A stretch of 64,000 bases of DNA, taken from positions 1,910,001 to 1,974,000 of the forward strand of contig NZ_CP077093.1 in assembly GCF_014268755.2 (NCBI RefSeq). Reading direction: 5' to 3'. The notes beneath the pieces were generated by a model, which had not been told where the DNA came from, made no database searches, and was given only the letters and a program-made list of their open reading frames with translations. Positions 34,275 to 42,529 of this stretch are shown piece after piece. Numbering within the stretch: the stretch's first letter is position 1; each line of letters opens with the position of its first letter. This stretch comes from Pseudomonas vanderleydeniana. Lineage in GTDB: Bacteria > Pseudomonadota > Gammaproteobacteria > Pseudomonadales > Pseudomonadaceae. Position numbers and translations under genes: made by a program.

Positions 34275-35111
34275 ATGGCTTTAGTCGGGCGCTTCAACAG
34301 CTTGCAAGTGGTCAAGCACACTCACTTCGGTTTGTACCTGGATGGTGCGCAGGATGGCGAGATTCTTCTGCCCAATCGCTATATCCCCAAGGATGTTCCC
34401 AGCGAGGACGAGGACTGGCTGAACGTCTTCATCTACCTGGACAGCGACGACAAGCTGATCGCCACCACCGAGACCCCGAAGGTCCAGGTCGGCGAGTTCG
34501 CCAGCCTCAAGGTCAAGGAGGTCAACAGCATCGGCGTGTTCCTCGACTGGGGCCTGTCCAAGGACCTGCTGCTGCCGTACTCCGAGGAAAAGCGCCAGCT
34601 CAATGCCGGCGACTACTGCGTGGTGCATGTCTATCTCGACAAGCACACCCGTCGTATCACCGCCACCGCGCGGCTGGATCGCTACCTGGACAAGACCCCG
34701 GCCAACTACAAGGTCGGCCAGGAAGTCGACCTGCTGGTGGTCGAAACCACCGACATGGGCTACAAGGCCATTATCAACAACAAGCACTGGGGCCTGATCC
34801 ACAAGAACGAGGTGTTCAAGTTCCTGCGCTCCGGCAAGCAGGAAAAGGGCTACATCAAGCAGATCCGTGCCGACGGCAAGATCAGCCTGAGCCTGCAGCC
34901 GGTCGGTGAAGAGGCCGCCGGTAGCCTGAGCGCGAAGATTCTCGCCAAGCTGCGCGAAAGCAACGGCGTGCTGGCGGTCAGCGACAAGAGCGACCCTGCG
35001 CTGATCAGTGATCTGTTCGGAGTCAGCAAGGGCAACTTCAAGAAAGCCATCGGTGCACTCTACAAACAGGGCCAGATCGTCATCCATGCCGATCGCATCG
35101 AACTGAGCTGA
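34275..35111 (+). CDS. S1-type RNA-binding protein, CvfB/YitL family
   Basis: 278 residues made of repeated S1-like OB folds and a C-terminal winged helix. First S1-like unit: VGRFNSLQVVKHTHFGLYLD with ILLPNRYIP; second: GEFASLKVKEVNSIGVFLDWG with KDLLLPYSEE; third: GQEVDLLVVETTDMGYKAI with GLIHKNEVF. The wHTH begins near SDLFGVSKGNFKKAIGALYKQG. CvfB proteins bind RNA, and in Gram-positives influence virulence gene expression. ATG 34275 follows GAGGG at 8 bp; an in-frame ATG at 34260 would add five residues. Confidence 0.85.
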   Translation: MALVGRFNSLQVVKHTHFGLYLDGAQDGEILLPNRYIPKDVPSEDEDWLNVFIYLDSDDKLIATTETPKVQVGEFASLKVKEVNSIGVFLDWGLSKDLLLPYSEEKRQLNAGDYCVVHVYLDKHTRRITATARLDRYLDKTPANYKVGQEVDLLVVETTDMGYKAIINNKHWGLIHKNEVFKFLRSGKQEKGYIKQIRADGKISLSLQPVGEEAAGSLSAKILAKLRESNGVLAVSDKSDPALISDLFGVSKGNFKKAIGALYKQGQIVIHADRIELS

Positions 35112-35395
35112 CCCCCATCGCCAAGGCTCCGGCATTGTCCCCGGCGCCTTGGCGCTCATGCGCAATCCCGCCGGTTTCGGGCCGATAAACCTCGTGTCCA
35201 CTCTCTTTCGGCAAGTTTTCCCGAACTCAGCTATGTTTTTCCTTACTACGCCTGAACGGTTCGGGCCGGTGACGGGTGGCTGTCGGTTTTTCGAGCAATC
35301 TGCGGCGCCGGCTTGCCGGCGACGAATGGTCTCAGCGATTGCTCGAATGTACCGATAGTCTTGGAATAGCGGGGCAAAAAGGGATTCTTGCAGTC

Positions 35396-36709
35396 ATGTT
35401 CAATTCTCATCTGAAGAAGATACTTGAGAGCAAAGAAGAAGAGCTTTTCGAGCTGAAGCAGTTGTTCCACGGCATGACCGCTGAAATGATCTCGGTAGTG
35501 CTCGATCCGCAGTTTCGTGTCATCGACTTCAATCAGCGTTTTCTCGACCTGCTGGGCTACAAGGCCGAGCAGATGAGGGATCGCCCGCTGGATAATTTCG
35601 TTCCGGCCTACGTCAAGAACCTGCCCTGTTTCCACAACCTGCAAGCCGCCGTGGCCAAGGGCGTATCGGTCAGTGACAACTACCGGTTCCTGCGCGCCGA
35701 TGGCAGCCTGGCCTGGTTGCACGGCAGTTGGCAGCCAGTGAAGAGCGAGAAGGGCGATCTGCTGCATATCCAGTGTTTTGCCCGTGATGTCACCCATACG
35801 GTCGAAACCATGAAGGAGAACGAGGCCTTCATCCAGGCGTTGCTGCGTTCGACGGCCGTGATCGAATTCACCCTCGGTGGCGAAGTGATCACGGCCAATG
35901 ACCAGTTCCTGCGGGCCATGGGCTATTCGTTGCCGCAGATCGTCGGCAAGCACCACCGCATGTTCTGCTCGACCGAGGAGGCCAACTCCAGCCAGTACCA
36001 GGCGTTCTGGGGCCGGCTCAACCGCGGGGAGTATGTCGCCGATCGCTTCATGCGCCTTGACAGCCAAGGTCGGGAGGTCTGGCTGGAAGCAACCTACAAT
36101 CCGGTGCATGACGCCCAGGGCCAGTTGTACAAGGTGGTCAAGTTCGCCAACGTGGTGACCGACCAGGTGGTGCGTGAGAAAGAGGTCGGCGAGGCGGCAG
36201 TCATCGCCTACGGTATTTCGCAGCAGACTGACACCACGGCGCAGCGCGGTGCTTCGGTGGTGAAGAACACGGTGGCGACCATGCAGGAAATCTCCGAGGA
36301 GATGCAGTCGGCCTCGGAAGGTATCGAGGCGCTGGGCAAGCAGTCGATGTTGATCACCTCGATGGTCCAGACCATTGGCAGTATCGCCGCACAGACCAAC
36401 CTGCTGGCGCTGAACGCGGCGATCGAGGCCGCCAGGGCCGGCGAGCAAGGGCGCGGTTTCGCGGTAGTGGCCGACGAGGTCCGGCAACTGGCCGGGCGCA
36501 CCAGCGCCGCCACCGAGGAAATCGTCACGGTGGTTCAGCAGAACCAGAAGCTGGTGGACGAGGCGGTACGGGACATGTCCACCAGCCGCGTCAAGGCCGA
36601 GCAGGGCTTGTCCCTGGCCAACCAGGCCGGTGAGGTGATCGTCGAGATCCAGGACGGCGCCAAGCAGGTGGTGGGTGCGGTAGGGCGTTTCGCCAACCAG
36701 CTGAAGTGA
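35396..36709 (+). CDS. bdlA: Soluble PAS-PAS chemotaxis transducer, BdlA-like
   Basis: 437 residues, no membrane helix. Two PAS domains (about 20-130, with [21 protein letters not shown], and 140-255, with [12 protein letters not shown] and a PAC segment FANVVTDQV) precede an MCP signalling domain whose hairpin tip reads [26 protein letters not shown]. The receptor ends shortly after the return helix, as in P. aeruginosa BdlA (about 417 residues), a cytosolic sensor that mediates biofilm dispersion. Its proximity to gbuA/gbuR agrees with PAO1, where I recall bdlA being PA1423 next to gbuR. The frame to 35276 is rejected; ATG 35396 gives the family N-terminus MFNSHLKK. Confidence 0.85.
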   Translation: MFNSHLKKILESKEEELFELKQLFHGMTAEMISVVLDPQFRVIDFNQRFLDLLGYKAEQMRDRPLDNFVPAYVKNLPCFHNLQAAVAKGVSVSDNYRFLRADGSLAWLHGSWQPVKSEKGDLLHIQCFARDVTHTVETMKENEAFIQALLRSTAVIEFTLGGEVITANDQFLRAMGYSLPQIVGKHHRMFCSTEEANSSQYQAFWGRLNRGEYVADRFMRLDSQGREVWLEATYNPVHDAQGQLYKVVKFANVVTDQVVREKEVGEAAVIAYGISQQTDTTAQRGASVVKNTVATMQEISEEMQSASEGIEALGKQSMLITSMVQTIGSIAAQTNLLALNAAIEAARAGEQGRGFAVVADEVRQLAGRTSAATEEIVTVVQQNQKLVDEAVRDMSTSRVKAEQGLSLANQAGEVIVEIQDGAKQVVGAVGRFANQLK

Positions 36710-36885
36710 CTGCCCGACTACGCCGTTGGGCAGGAAAACCGGGGCTTCTGGCCGGGTTTGTAGCTTTTTGCCATGATTTAGCGTAATGAAGGTTGTGCAA
36801 AGGAAGCATTGAACAGGACTTGGAGCTATGATCTGTTTGAGGCGGCTAAGAACCACGTCGCTCGCATTACCCTGAAGGGGGCTTT

Positions 36886-37017
36886 ATGAAAGACAAACTG
36901 CAAACCTGGCTCCATGACCTCGGTGTCGCCCTCGGCCTGATCGAGCCCCCGCTGCAACCGGTGCCGATCCGCACTGACGACGACCGCCGTCGTCGGTCCC
37001 AGCCGCCACGCCGCTAG
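36886..37017 (+). CDS. PA1414-family microprotein
   Basis: 43 codons, too short for standard ORF cut-offs: MKDKLQTWLHDLGVALGLIE, then PPLQPVPIRTDDD and a basic arginine-rich tail RRRRSQPPRR. Homologues I know as PA1414 lie in the same neighbourhood in P. aeruginosa, are strongly induced under oxygen limitation, and the locus also yields the small RNA SicX. The ribosome-binding site is AAGGGGG about 4 bp upstream. I could not see a convincing Anr box (TTGAT-N4-ATCAA) upstream, so the same control here is only presumed. Confidence 0.7.
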   Translation: MKDKLQTWLHDLGVALGLIEPPLQPVPIRTDDDRRRRSQPPRR

Positions 37018-37078
37018 GCGCTTTCAGGCTCACGACCTCCTCCTGAACCGGGTAACGGGTACCGTTCGCGGTGCGAGG

Positions 37079-37104
37079 CAGGGTACGACGCGGGTCGTAC
37101 CCTG
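37079..37104 (+). ncRNA. 3'-UTR hairpin, possible SicX-like sRNA end
   Basis: CAGGGTACGAC and GTCGTACCCTG form a perfect 11-bp stem with a 4-nt loop 62 bp after the PA1414-like stop. It is followed by TTGCG, not a full T-run. By position it would be the 3' end of the microprotein transcript or of an sRNA cut from it. Sequence homology to SicX is not established. Confidence 0.35.
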
Positions 37105-37146
37105 TTGCGAAACCGCGAGGATCCGCGTTGGCCCGGGGCCCGATCC

Positions 37147-37386
37147 TCAGGCAGCTCGGGTTTTCGCGTAGATAAAACGACTCAAGTCTTCGATCGTGTT
37201 GATACCGCGCAGGTCTCGCTTGATATCCAGTTGCACGTGGAATTGGGCTTCCAGTTCATGGAACAGGGCGGCGATATCGAGGGAATAGCTGTGTTCTTCA
37301 GCGTGGGAGGGATCTTGCAGCCATTTCATCGACAATTGCTGTTCAATGGAGTGGCAGATCTGTTGATGGATCTCGGACCTGTTCAT
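37147..37386 (-). CDS. Stand-alone acyl-carrier-protein-like protein
   Basis: 79 residues aligning along their whole length with acyl carrier proteins: MNRSEIHQQICHSIEQQLS as helix I, YSLDIAALFHELEAQFHVQL as helix II, and INTIEDLSRFIYAK as helix III. The serine that would carry phosphopantetheine is present (S35), but the usual DSL motif is YSL. It has a GAGG ribosome-binding site. No synthase, ligase or transferase gene is adjacent; neighbours are the PA1414-like gene (convergent) and a sodium-solute symporter upstream on the same strand. It may be a pantetheinylated carrier for an unlinked enzyme or a carrier fold that no longer holds the prosthetic group. Confidence 0.6.
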   Translation of the reverse strand: MNRSEIHQQICHSIEQQLSMKWLQDPSHAEEHSYSLDIAALFHELEAQFHVQLDIKRDLRGINTIEDLSRFIYAKTRAA

Positions 37387-37568
37387 GATGGCCTCGCAGG
37401 AAAGGATAGGGTTGTGGCTCCCTTTCCCAGGGCATTGCGATGGCTGTCATGAGCATGACACCAGCGATCCTTGTACCTTTGGACTAATGCCTAAGGCAGT
37501 CGCTAAGTGCCAGTACAGCACAGGTTGGTCAAAAAGCATCCAACCATTGGTCGGAGAGTGGCGACCGG

Positions 37569-37602
37569 CAAAAAAACGGATGCGACAACCGACGTCGCAC
37601 CC
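37569..37602 (-). terminator. Rho-independent terminator of the symporter gene
   Basis: On the minus strand GGGTGCGAC pairs with GTCGCATCC (one mismatch-type G-T pair), followed by G and seven Ts. It lies directly downstream of the symporter stop at 37621. Confidence 0.85.
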
Positions 37603-37620
37603 GCTGAAGTAAACGCAGTA

Positions 37621-39000
37621 TCAGATAGCGCTGGCCACGGTCGCCGGGCGACGCGACATCAGGCTGATGACGATAAAGCTGACCAGGCCGACGGCCAGGC
37701 TGTAGTAGATCGGCGTGTTGGCATCCAGGCCGTCCTTGAACATGAACACCAGCGCGGTGACGAAGCCCAGGGCCATGCTGCCGATGGCGCCGGCCGTGGT
37801 GGCGCGTTTCCAGTAGATGGCACCGATCAGTGGGATCAGCATGCCGCCGACCAAGAGGTTGTAGGCCAGGGTCAGGGCGCTGATCACATCGTTCACCACC
37901 AGGGCGATCGCCAGTACCACCAGGCCGGTCAGGCAGGTGAACAGACGGTTCAGGCCCAGGCTCGATGGCTTGCCGCCGCGCAGCTTGGGCAGCAGGTCTT
38001 CGGTCAGCACGGTGGAGGCGGCCAGCAGGCCGGCGCTGGCGGTGGACATCATCGCCGCCAGGGCGGCGGCAATCACCAGGCCACGGATGCCATCCGGCAG
38101 CGACAGCTTGACGATGGCGGCGAAGGCGTTGTTCACGTTGTCCAGGTTCGGGATCAGTACGTGGGCGGCCATGCCGATCAGCGCACAGGCCAGGCCGTAG
38201 GCGATGCAATAGACCCCGGCGACGCTGCCGGCGTACTTCGCGACCTTCTCGTCCTTGGCGGTGAACACCCGTTGCCAGATGTCCTGGCCGATCAGGATGC
38301 CGAAGAAGTAGATCATGAAGTAGGTGATGATGGTGTCCCAGCCGATGGTGGTGAAGCTGAAGCTGGCGGCGGGCAGCTTGCTCACCAGCTCATCCCAGCC
38401 GCCGACGCGGTATAGGCAGATTGGCAGCAGGATGAACATCAGGCCGACGGTCTTGATGATGAACTGGACGATGTCGGTCAGGGTCAGCGACCACATGCCG
38501 CCAATGGTCGAGTAGACCACCACCACGCCACCACCGAGCAGTACCGAGACCCAGAACGGCAGGCCGAACAGCACTTGCAGCACGGTGCCGATGGCCAGGG
38601 TCGAGGTCACGCCGATCATCAGCGCATAGGCGAGCATGATCACCGCACTGGCCTGGCGGGCCAGGGGGGTGTAGCGCTTTTCCAGCACCTGGGTGACGGT
38701 GTAGATCTTCAGCTTGAGCAGCGGTTTGGCGAGGAACAGGTTCAGCGCGATGATGCCGAAGCCCAGCGCCGCACACAGCCAGAAACCGGAAATGCCGTGG
38801 ACATAGCCCAGGCGCACGGTACCGACGGTGGACGCACCACCCAGCACGGTGGCGGCCATGGTGCCCATGTACAGGGTCGGGCCGAGGTTGCGGCCGGCTA
38901 CCAGGTAGTCTTCGTTGGTCTTGGCCCTGCGCATTCCGTAGTAACCGAGCAGGAGCATGCCAGCGGCATAAATGAGTACAACCAATAAATCAAGGGCCAT
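37621..39000 (-). CDS. Sodium:solute symporter (SSS family)
   Basis: 459 residues with about 13 membrane helices. SSS-family signatures: GRNLGPTLYMGTMAATVLGGASTVG in the TM2 region, and the later GLVIAAALAAMMSTASAGLLAASTVLTEDL, which contains the Na+-site serines. Family members import sugars, amino acids, nucleosides or guanidino compounds coupled to Na+. Its place downstream of gbuA and an NCS1-type permease matches PA1418 in PAO1 and suggests uptake of 4-guanidinobutyrate or a related guanidino compound; this is inference from neighbours. Its own terminator follows at 37602. Confidence 0.85.
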   Translation of the reverse strand: MALDLLVVLIYAAGMLLLGYYGMRRAKTNEDYLVAGRNLGPTLYMGTMAATVLGGASTVGTVRLGYVHGISGFWLCAALGFGIIALNLFLAKPLLKLKIYTVTQVLEKRYTPLARQASAVIMLAYALMIGVTSTLAIGTVLQVLFGLPFWVSVLLGGGVVVVYSTIGGMWSLTLTDIVQFIIKTVGLMFILLPICLYRVGGWDELVSKLPAASFSFTTIGWDTIITYFMIYFFGILIGQDIWQRVFTAKDEKVAKYAGSVAGVYCIAYGLACALIGMAAHVLIPNLDNVNNAFAAIVKLSLPDGIRGLVIAAALAAMMSTASAGLLAASTVLTEDLLPKLRGGKPSSLGLNRLFTCLTGLVVLAIALVVNDVISALTLAYNLLVGGMLIPLIGAIYWKRATTAGAIGSMALGFVTALVFMFKDGLDANTPIYYSLAVGLVSFIVISLMSRRPATVASAI

Positions 39001-39054
39001 GACGGCGTGTCTCCGATTGTAGTTTTTATGGTGAAACAGTAGTGGGGTGGCTGT

Positions 39055-39144
39055 TGTGGGAGCCGGCTTGCTGGCGATCGCCAGCGGTCAGCGGACATCT
39101 TCGTTGACTGACACACCGCTATCGCCAGCAAGCCGGCTCCTACA
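39055..39144. repeat. REP pair of a different arm type
   Basis: Arms TGTGGGAGCCGGCTTGCTGG and its complement, separated by a short GC-rich spacer, in the gap between the two transporter genes. The arm core (GCCGGCTTGCTGGCGATCGCC) differs from the GCGGGCTTGCCCGC core of the other elements here. Confidence 0.8.
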
Positions 39145-39148
39145 AAGG

Positions 39149-40648
39149 TCAGGCCGTTTGCTGTGCCGCCGGGCTCGCCCCCTGGCTGCGCGGATCGTTC
39201 GGCCCGTAGACCGCTGGCGATTCCGGGAACAGGCTCAGCAGTAGCAGGTACATCAGTGCCGACAGCCCCAGGGTGATCGGCAGGCTGATGTCGATGCCAT
39301 CGGCCAGGTTGCCCAGTGGGCCCACGAACTGCCCCGGCAGGTTGACGAAGCACAGGCCGACCAGCGCGCTGGGGATCCAGGCGCCGAGGCCGCGCCAGTT
39401 CCAGCCGTGGTTGAACCAGTAGCGACCACCGGTCTCGCCTCGGGTGAAGACTTGCAGGTCATCCGGGCAGTAGTAGCCGCGACGGACCAGCAGGCCGATC
39501 AGCATGATCACCATCCACGGGGTGGTGCAGGTGATGATCAGCACGGCGAAGGTCGACACGCTCTGTACCAGGTTCGCCGCGAAGCGTCCGATGAAGATGA
39601 AGGCGATCGACATGATCCCGATCAGCAGGGTCGCCTTGACCCGCGACAGCACCTTGGGGAACACGCTGGACATGTCCAGGCCAGTGCCATACAGCGAGGT
39701 GGTACCGGTGGACATGCCGCCGATCACCGCGATCAGGCACACCGGCAGGAAGAACCAGCTCGGCGATACGGCCAGCAGGCCACCGACATAGTTGTTCGCC
39801 GCGATGTAGTCCGGAGCCTTGACCGCGACGATGGTGGCGGTGGCGAGGCCGAACAGGAACGGGATCAGGGTGGCGAGCTGCGCGGCGACCACCGCCAGCA
39901 GGATCTGCCCCTTTGGCGTTTCGCGCGGGATGTAGCGTGACCAGTCGCCGAGGAACGCACCGAAGGAAATCGGGTTGCTCATCGCCACCAGTGCCGAGCC
40001 GATGAAGGCGGCCCAGAACCCGGCCTGGCCGAGGGCCACGGTGCCGGCGAAATGGCTGTCGAAGGCTGGAGCGAAGGCGAAGATGCCCAGTAGGAACAGC
40101 AGGCTGGCCGCCCACACGGCGATGCGGTTGACCCACAGCATGAAGCGGAAGCCGTAGATGCATACCGTCAGCACCAGGATCGCGAACAGGCCGTAGGCCA
40201 GGCCCAGGGTCAGGTCGGTTTCCGGCAGGTCGATCAGTCGCTTGGCGCCACCGATCAGGGCGTCGCCCGAACTCCAGACCGACAGCGAGAAGAACGCGAT
40301 GGCGGTCAACAACGACAGGAACGAGCCGACGATCCGCCCGTGGACACCGAAGTGTGCGCCGGAGGACACCGCGTTGTTGGTGCCGTTGATCGGTCCGAAC
40401 AGGCCCATGGGGGCGAGGATCAGTGCGCCGACCACCACGCCCAGGACGATGGCCCAGACGCCCGCCTGGAAGGACAGGCCGAACAGCACCGGAAAACTGC
40501 CGAGCACGGCGGTGGCAAAGGTATTGGCGCCGCCGAAGATCAGGCGAAACAGGTCACCGGGCCGGGCGTCGCGTTCGTTGTCGGGGATCTGTTCGACCCC
40601 GTTGGTTTCAATGCTGCTAAGGCTTTTGTCGTTGTTGTTGTTATTCAT
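39149..40648 (-). CDS. NCS1-family permease (cytosine/purine permease type)
   Basis: 499 residues with about 12 membrane helices. The N-terminal cytosolic segment NERDARPGDLFRLIFGGANTF is followed by TM1 and by GPINGTNNAVSSGAHFGVHG, the NCS1 substrate/sodium-site helix; SNPISFGAFLGDWSRYIP is the second signature. It should import a nucleobase-like or guanidino compound with Na+ or H+. ATG 40648 gives MNNNNNDKSL after GGAGCG; the extra five residues of the open frame are not needed. Same strand as gbuA, with a SnoaL-like gene between them; this is the PA1419 position. Confidence 0.85.
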   Translation of the reverse strand: MNNNNNDKSLSSIETNGVEQIPDNERDARPGDLFRLIFGGANTFATAVLGSFPVLFGLSFQAGVWAIVLGVVVGALILAPMGLFGPINGTNNAVSSGAHFGVHGRIVGSFLSLLTAIAFFSLSVWSSGDALIGGAKRLIDLPETDLTLGLAYGLFAILVLTVCIYGFRFMLWVNRIAVWAASLLFLLGIFAFAPAFDSHFAGTVALGQAGFWAAFIGSALVAMSNPISFGAFLGDWSRYIPRETPKGQILLAVVAAQLATLIPFLFGLATATIVAVKAPDYIAANNYVGGLLAVSPSWFFLPVCLIAVIGGMSTGTTSLYGTGLDMSSVFPKVLSRVKATLLIGIMSIAFIFIGRFAANLVQSVSTFAVLIITCTTPWMVIMLIGLLVRRGYYCPDDLQVFTRGETGGRYWFNHGWNWRGLGAWIPSALVGLCFVNLPGQFVGPLGNLADGIDISLPITLGLSALMYLLLLSLFPESPAVYGPNDPRSQGASPAAQQTA

Positions 40649-40702
40649 GATCGCTCCGATCACTGCGGCGCCCCCGTCTTGTGCGGGGGCTGCCGATGTT
40701 GG

Positions 40703-41113
40703 CTAAGGGGAGGGCAGTCCTTGGGGTGTCGCTGACAAATGTTCATGGCAGGCCAGCCAGTGGCCCTGTTCTTGTTGTTTGCGAAACACGATGGTTTCGC
40801 GTTCCTGGCTGAAGAGATGCTCCCCTTGCAGACGCAGCTCGGTGGCCACGTCATGGATGAAAATCGCCACGTCGCCCTGCAGGCTGACGAAGGCGTTGCT
40901 TGAGGTGCACGAGAGCACTTCGAAGCCATCCTTGGCACGCCACTCATCCCACAATGCCCGGTAGGCATCGCGCGACAGCAGCGGTTGTTCGAGCGTATGG
41001 AAGACGAAGCTGGCGTCGGCGCTGAAAGCGCCAAAGTAGGCTTCGCGATCGTTGGCGGCAAAGGCGGCTACCAGTTCGGCAGCGGCCTTCAGAACCTGGT
41101 CATGGTCGTTCAT
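40703..41113 (-). CDS. SnoaL/NTF2-like protein
   Basis: 136 residues with the NTF2-fold pattern: an N-terminal amphipathic helix (AAAELVAAFAANDREAYFGAFSADASF), a strand-rich middle and a C-terminal WLACHEHLS strand, as in DUF3225/DUF4440 and SnoaL-like proteins. No catalytic residue is assignable. It starts 9 bp after the end of gbuA and precedes the NCS1 permease by 54 bp, so it is co-transcribed with both and is probably part of the guanidinobutyrate module (PA1420 position). Confidence 0.75.
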   Translation of the reverse strand: MNDHDQVLKAAAELVAAFAANDREAYFGAFSADASFVFHTLEQPLLSRDAYRALWDEWRAKDGFEVLSCTSSNAFVSLQGDVAIFIHDVATELRLQGEHLFSQERETIVFRKQQEQGHWLACHEHLSATPQGLPSP

Positions 41114-41122
41114 GGTAACGCC

Positions 41123-42073
41123 TCAGCGGTGGGCCACGCCTGGAAGTGCACAGAGCATTTCGTACAGCAGGTTGGCGCCCAGCAGCGAGGTGTTGCCGGT
41201 GGTGTCGTAGGGTGGCGAGACTTCCACCAGGTCGCAACCGACCAGGTCGAGGCCCTGGCAGCCACGGACGATTTCCAGGGCCTGGATGGTGGTCAGGCCG
41301 CCGATTTCCGGAGTGCCGGTGCCGGGGGCCCAGGCCGGGTCGATACCGTCGATGTCGAAGCTCAGGTAGACCGGGCCGTTGCCGACCTTCTCGCGGACTT
41401 CGGCCATCAGTGGCTCGAGGGACTTATGCCAGCACTCCTCGGCCTGGACCACGCGGAAACCCTGCTTGCGGCTCCAGTTGAAGTCTTCGGCGGTGTAGCC
41501 CTGGGCACGCAGGCCGATCTGTACCACGCGGTCGCAGTCCAGCAGGCCTTCCTCGACGGCGCGGCGGAAGGTGGTGCCGTGGGCGATTTTCTCGCCGAAC
41601 ATGTGATCGTTGACATCGGCGTGGGCGTCGATGTGCACCAGGCCGACCTTGCCGTGCTTCTTGTGGATTGCGCGCAGGATCGGCAGGGTGATGGTGTGGT
41701 CGCCGCCCAGGGTCAGCGGAATGACGTTGTGTTCGAGAATGGCATCGTAGGCCTCCTCGATGATGCGCACGGCTTCGAGCAGGTTGAAGGTGTTGATCGC
41801 CACGTCACCGATATCGGCGACCGACAGCGAGTCGAACGGGGCGGCGCCGGTGGCCATGTTGTAGGGGCGGATCATCACCGACTCGGCACGGATTTCCCGT
41901 GGGCCGAAGCGGGTCCCGGAGCGCAGCGAGGTGCCGATGTCCAGCGGCACGCCGACGAACGCGGCGTCGAGGCCGGCGGGTGACTGCAGGTGGGGGAGGC
42001 GCATCATGGTGGCGATGCCGCCGAAACGCGGCATTTCGTTACCGCCCAGTGGTTGGTGAAGAATCTTGTCCAC
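41123..42073 (-). CDS. gbuA: Guanidinobutyrase (ureohydrolase)
   Basis: 316 residues of the arginase/agmatinase fold; hydrolyses 4-guanidinobutyrate to 4-aminobutyrate and urea. All Mn ligands are present: H126 (GGDHTITLP), D149, H151 and D153 (IDAHADVND), D240 and D242 (FDIDGIDPAWAPGTG). GTG at 42071-42073 follows GAGG at 7 bp. The gene order with a divergent LysR gene and two downstream transporters is the gbuR-gbuA arrangement of P. aeruginosa, which favours guanidinobutyrase over agmatinase (SpeB). The product GABA would feed central metabolism through genes not in this window. Confidence 0.88.
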   Translation of the reverse strand: MDKILHQPLGGNEMPRFGGIATMMRLPHLQSPAGLDAAFVGVPLDIGTSLRSGTRFGPREIRAESVMIRPYNMATGAAPFDSLSVADIGDVAINTFNLLEAVRIIEEAYDAILEHNVIPLTLGGDHTITLPILRAIHKKHGKVGLVHIDAHADVNDHMFGEKIAHGTTFRRAVEEGLLDCDRVVQIGLRAQGYTAEDFNWSRKQGFRVVQAEECWHKSLEPLMAEVREKVGNGPVYLSFDIDGIDPAWAPGTGTPEIGGLTTIQALEIVRGCQGLDLVGCDLVEVSPPYDTTGNTSLLGANLLYEMLCALPGVAHR

Positions 42074-42266
42074 GGGTAAGCCTCATCGTTTGTTCTGGTT
42101 ATCAGGGGACCGATTCTGCGAAAGACGCCGGGCGGGAAAAATCGCTGCCGGCAAATACTTAGTTCAGATTTTTCTAAACTAATGGGACGCCTGGCATTAG
42201 ACTGTCCCTGTTGTGAATACCGTCGGTCTGGTGTGCAACCGACTGACGTGGTGTCCCACTGGGCTG

Positions 42267-42413
42267 TGTGGTGAGCGGGCTTGCCCGCGCTGGAGCGCAA
42301 AGCGCTCCCAGTCCTGCAATCGCGGTGCATCAGTAGGATCCGGATGGCTGGCTTTACGGCTGCTGTGCAGCCGAGAGCGGTGGTGCGGCGTCCCGACAAG
42401 CCCGCTCGCCACA
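42267..42413. repeat. REP pair with the 16-bp insert in the right arm
   Basis: Left arm TGTGGTGAGCGGGCTTGCCC at 42267; the right arm ends GACAAGCCCGCTCGCCACA at 42413 and is interrupted at 42381-42396 by TGGTGCGGCGTCCCGA. It lies in the 456-bp divergent gap between gbuA and gbuR. Confidence 0.8.
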
Positions 42414-42416
42414 ACG

Positions 42417-42488
42417 GGGGCATCGCAGCCAGAGGGCGGTGTATCCACAAGAGGGGCATCACAGCCAGGGGGCGGCGTATCACCAGCC
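42417..42488. repeat. 36-bp imperfect tandem duplication next to a REP arm
   Basis: Two units beginning GGGGCATCGCAGCCAGAGGG and GGGGCATCACAGCCAGGGGG, about 80 percent alike, starting 4 bp beyond the REP arm, between gbuA and gbuR. The gbuR promoter must lie in or just after this duplication. Positions 42074-42266 contain the gbuA promoter region and no other clear signal. Confidence 0.7.
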
Positions 42489-42529
42489 AGGGAACGGCGG
42501 ACTCTCATGCTCATGACTCCGGAGTGCCA

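Noticed and set aside
36710..36885. Anr box upstream of the PA1414-like gene
   Set aside because: Best candidates (for example TTGCCATGATTTAG) match the TTGAT-N4-ATCAA consensus at only about half the positions.
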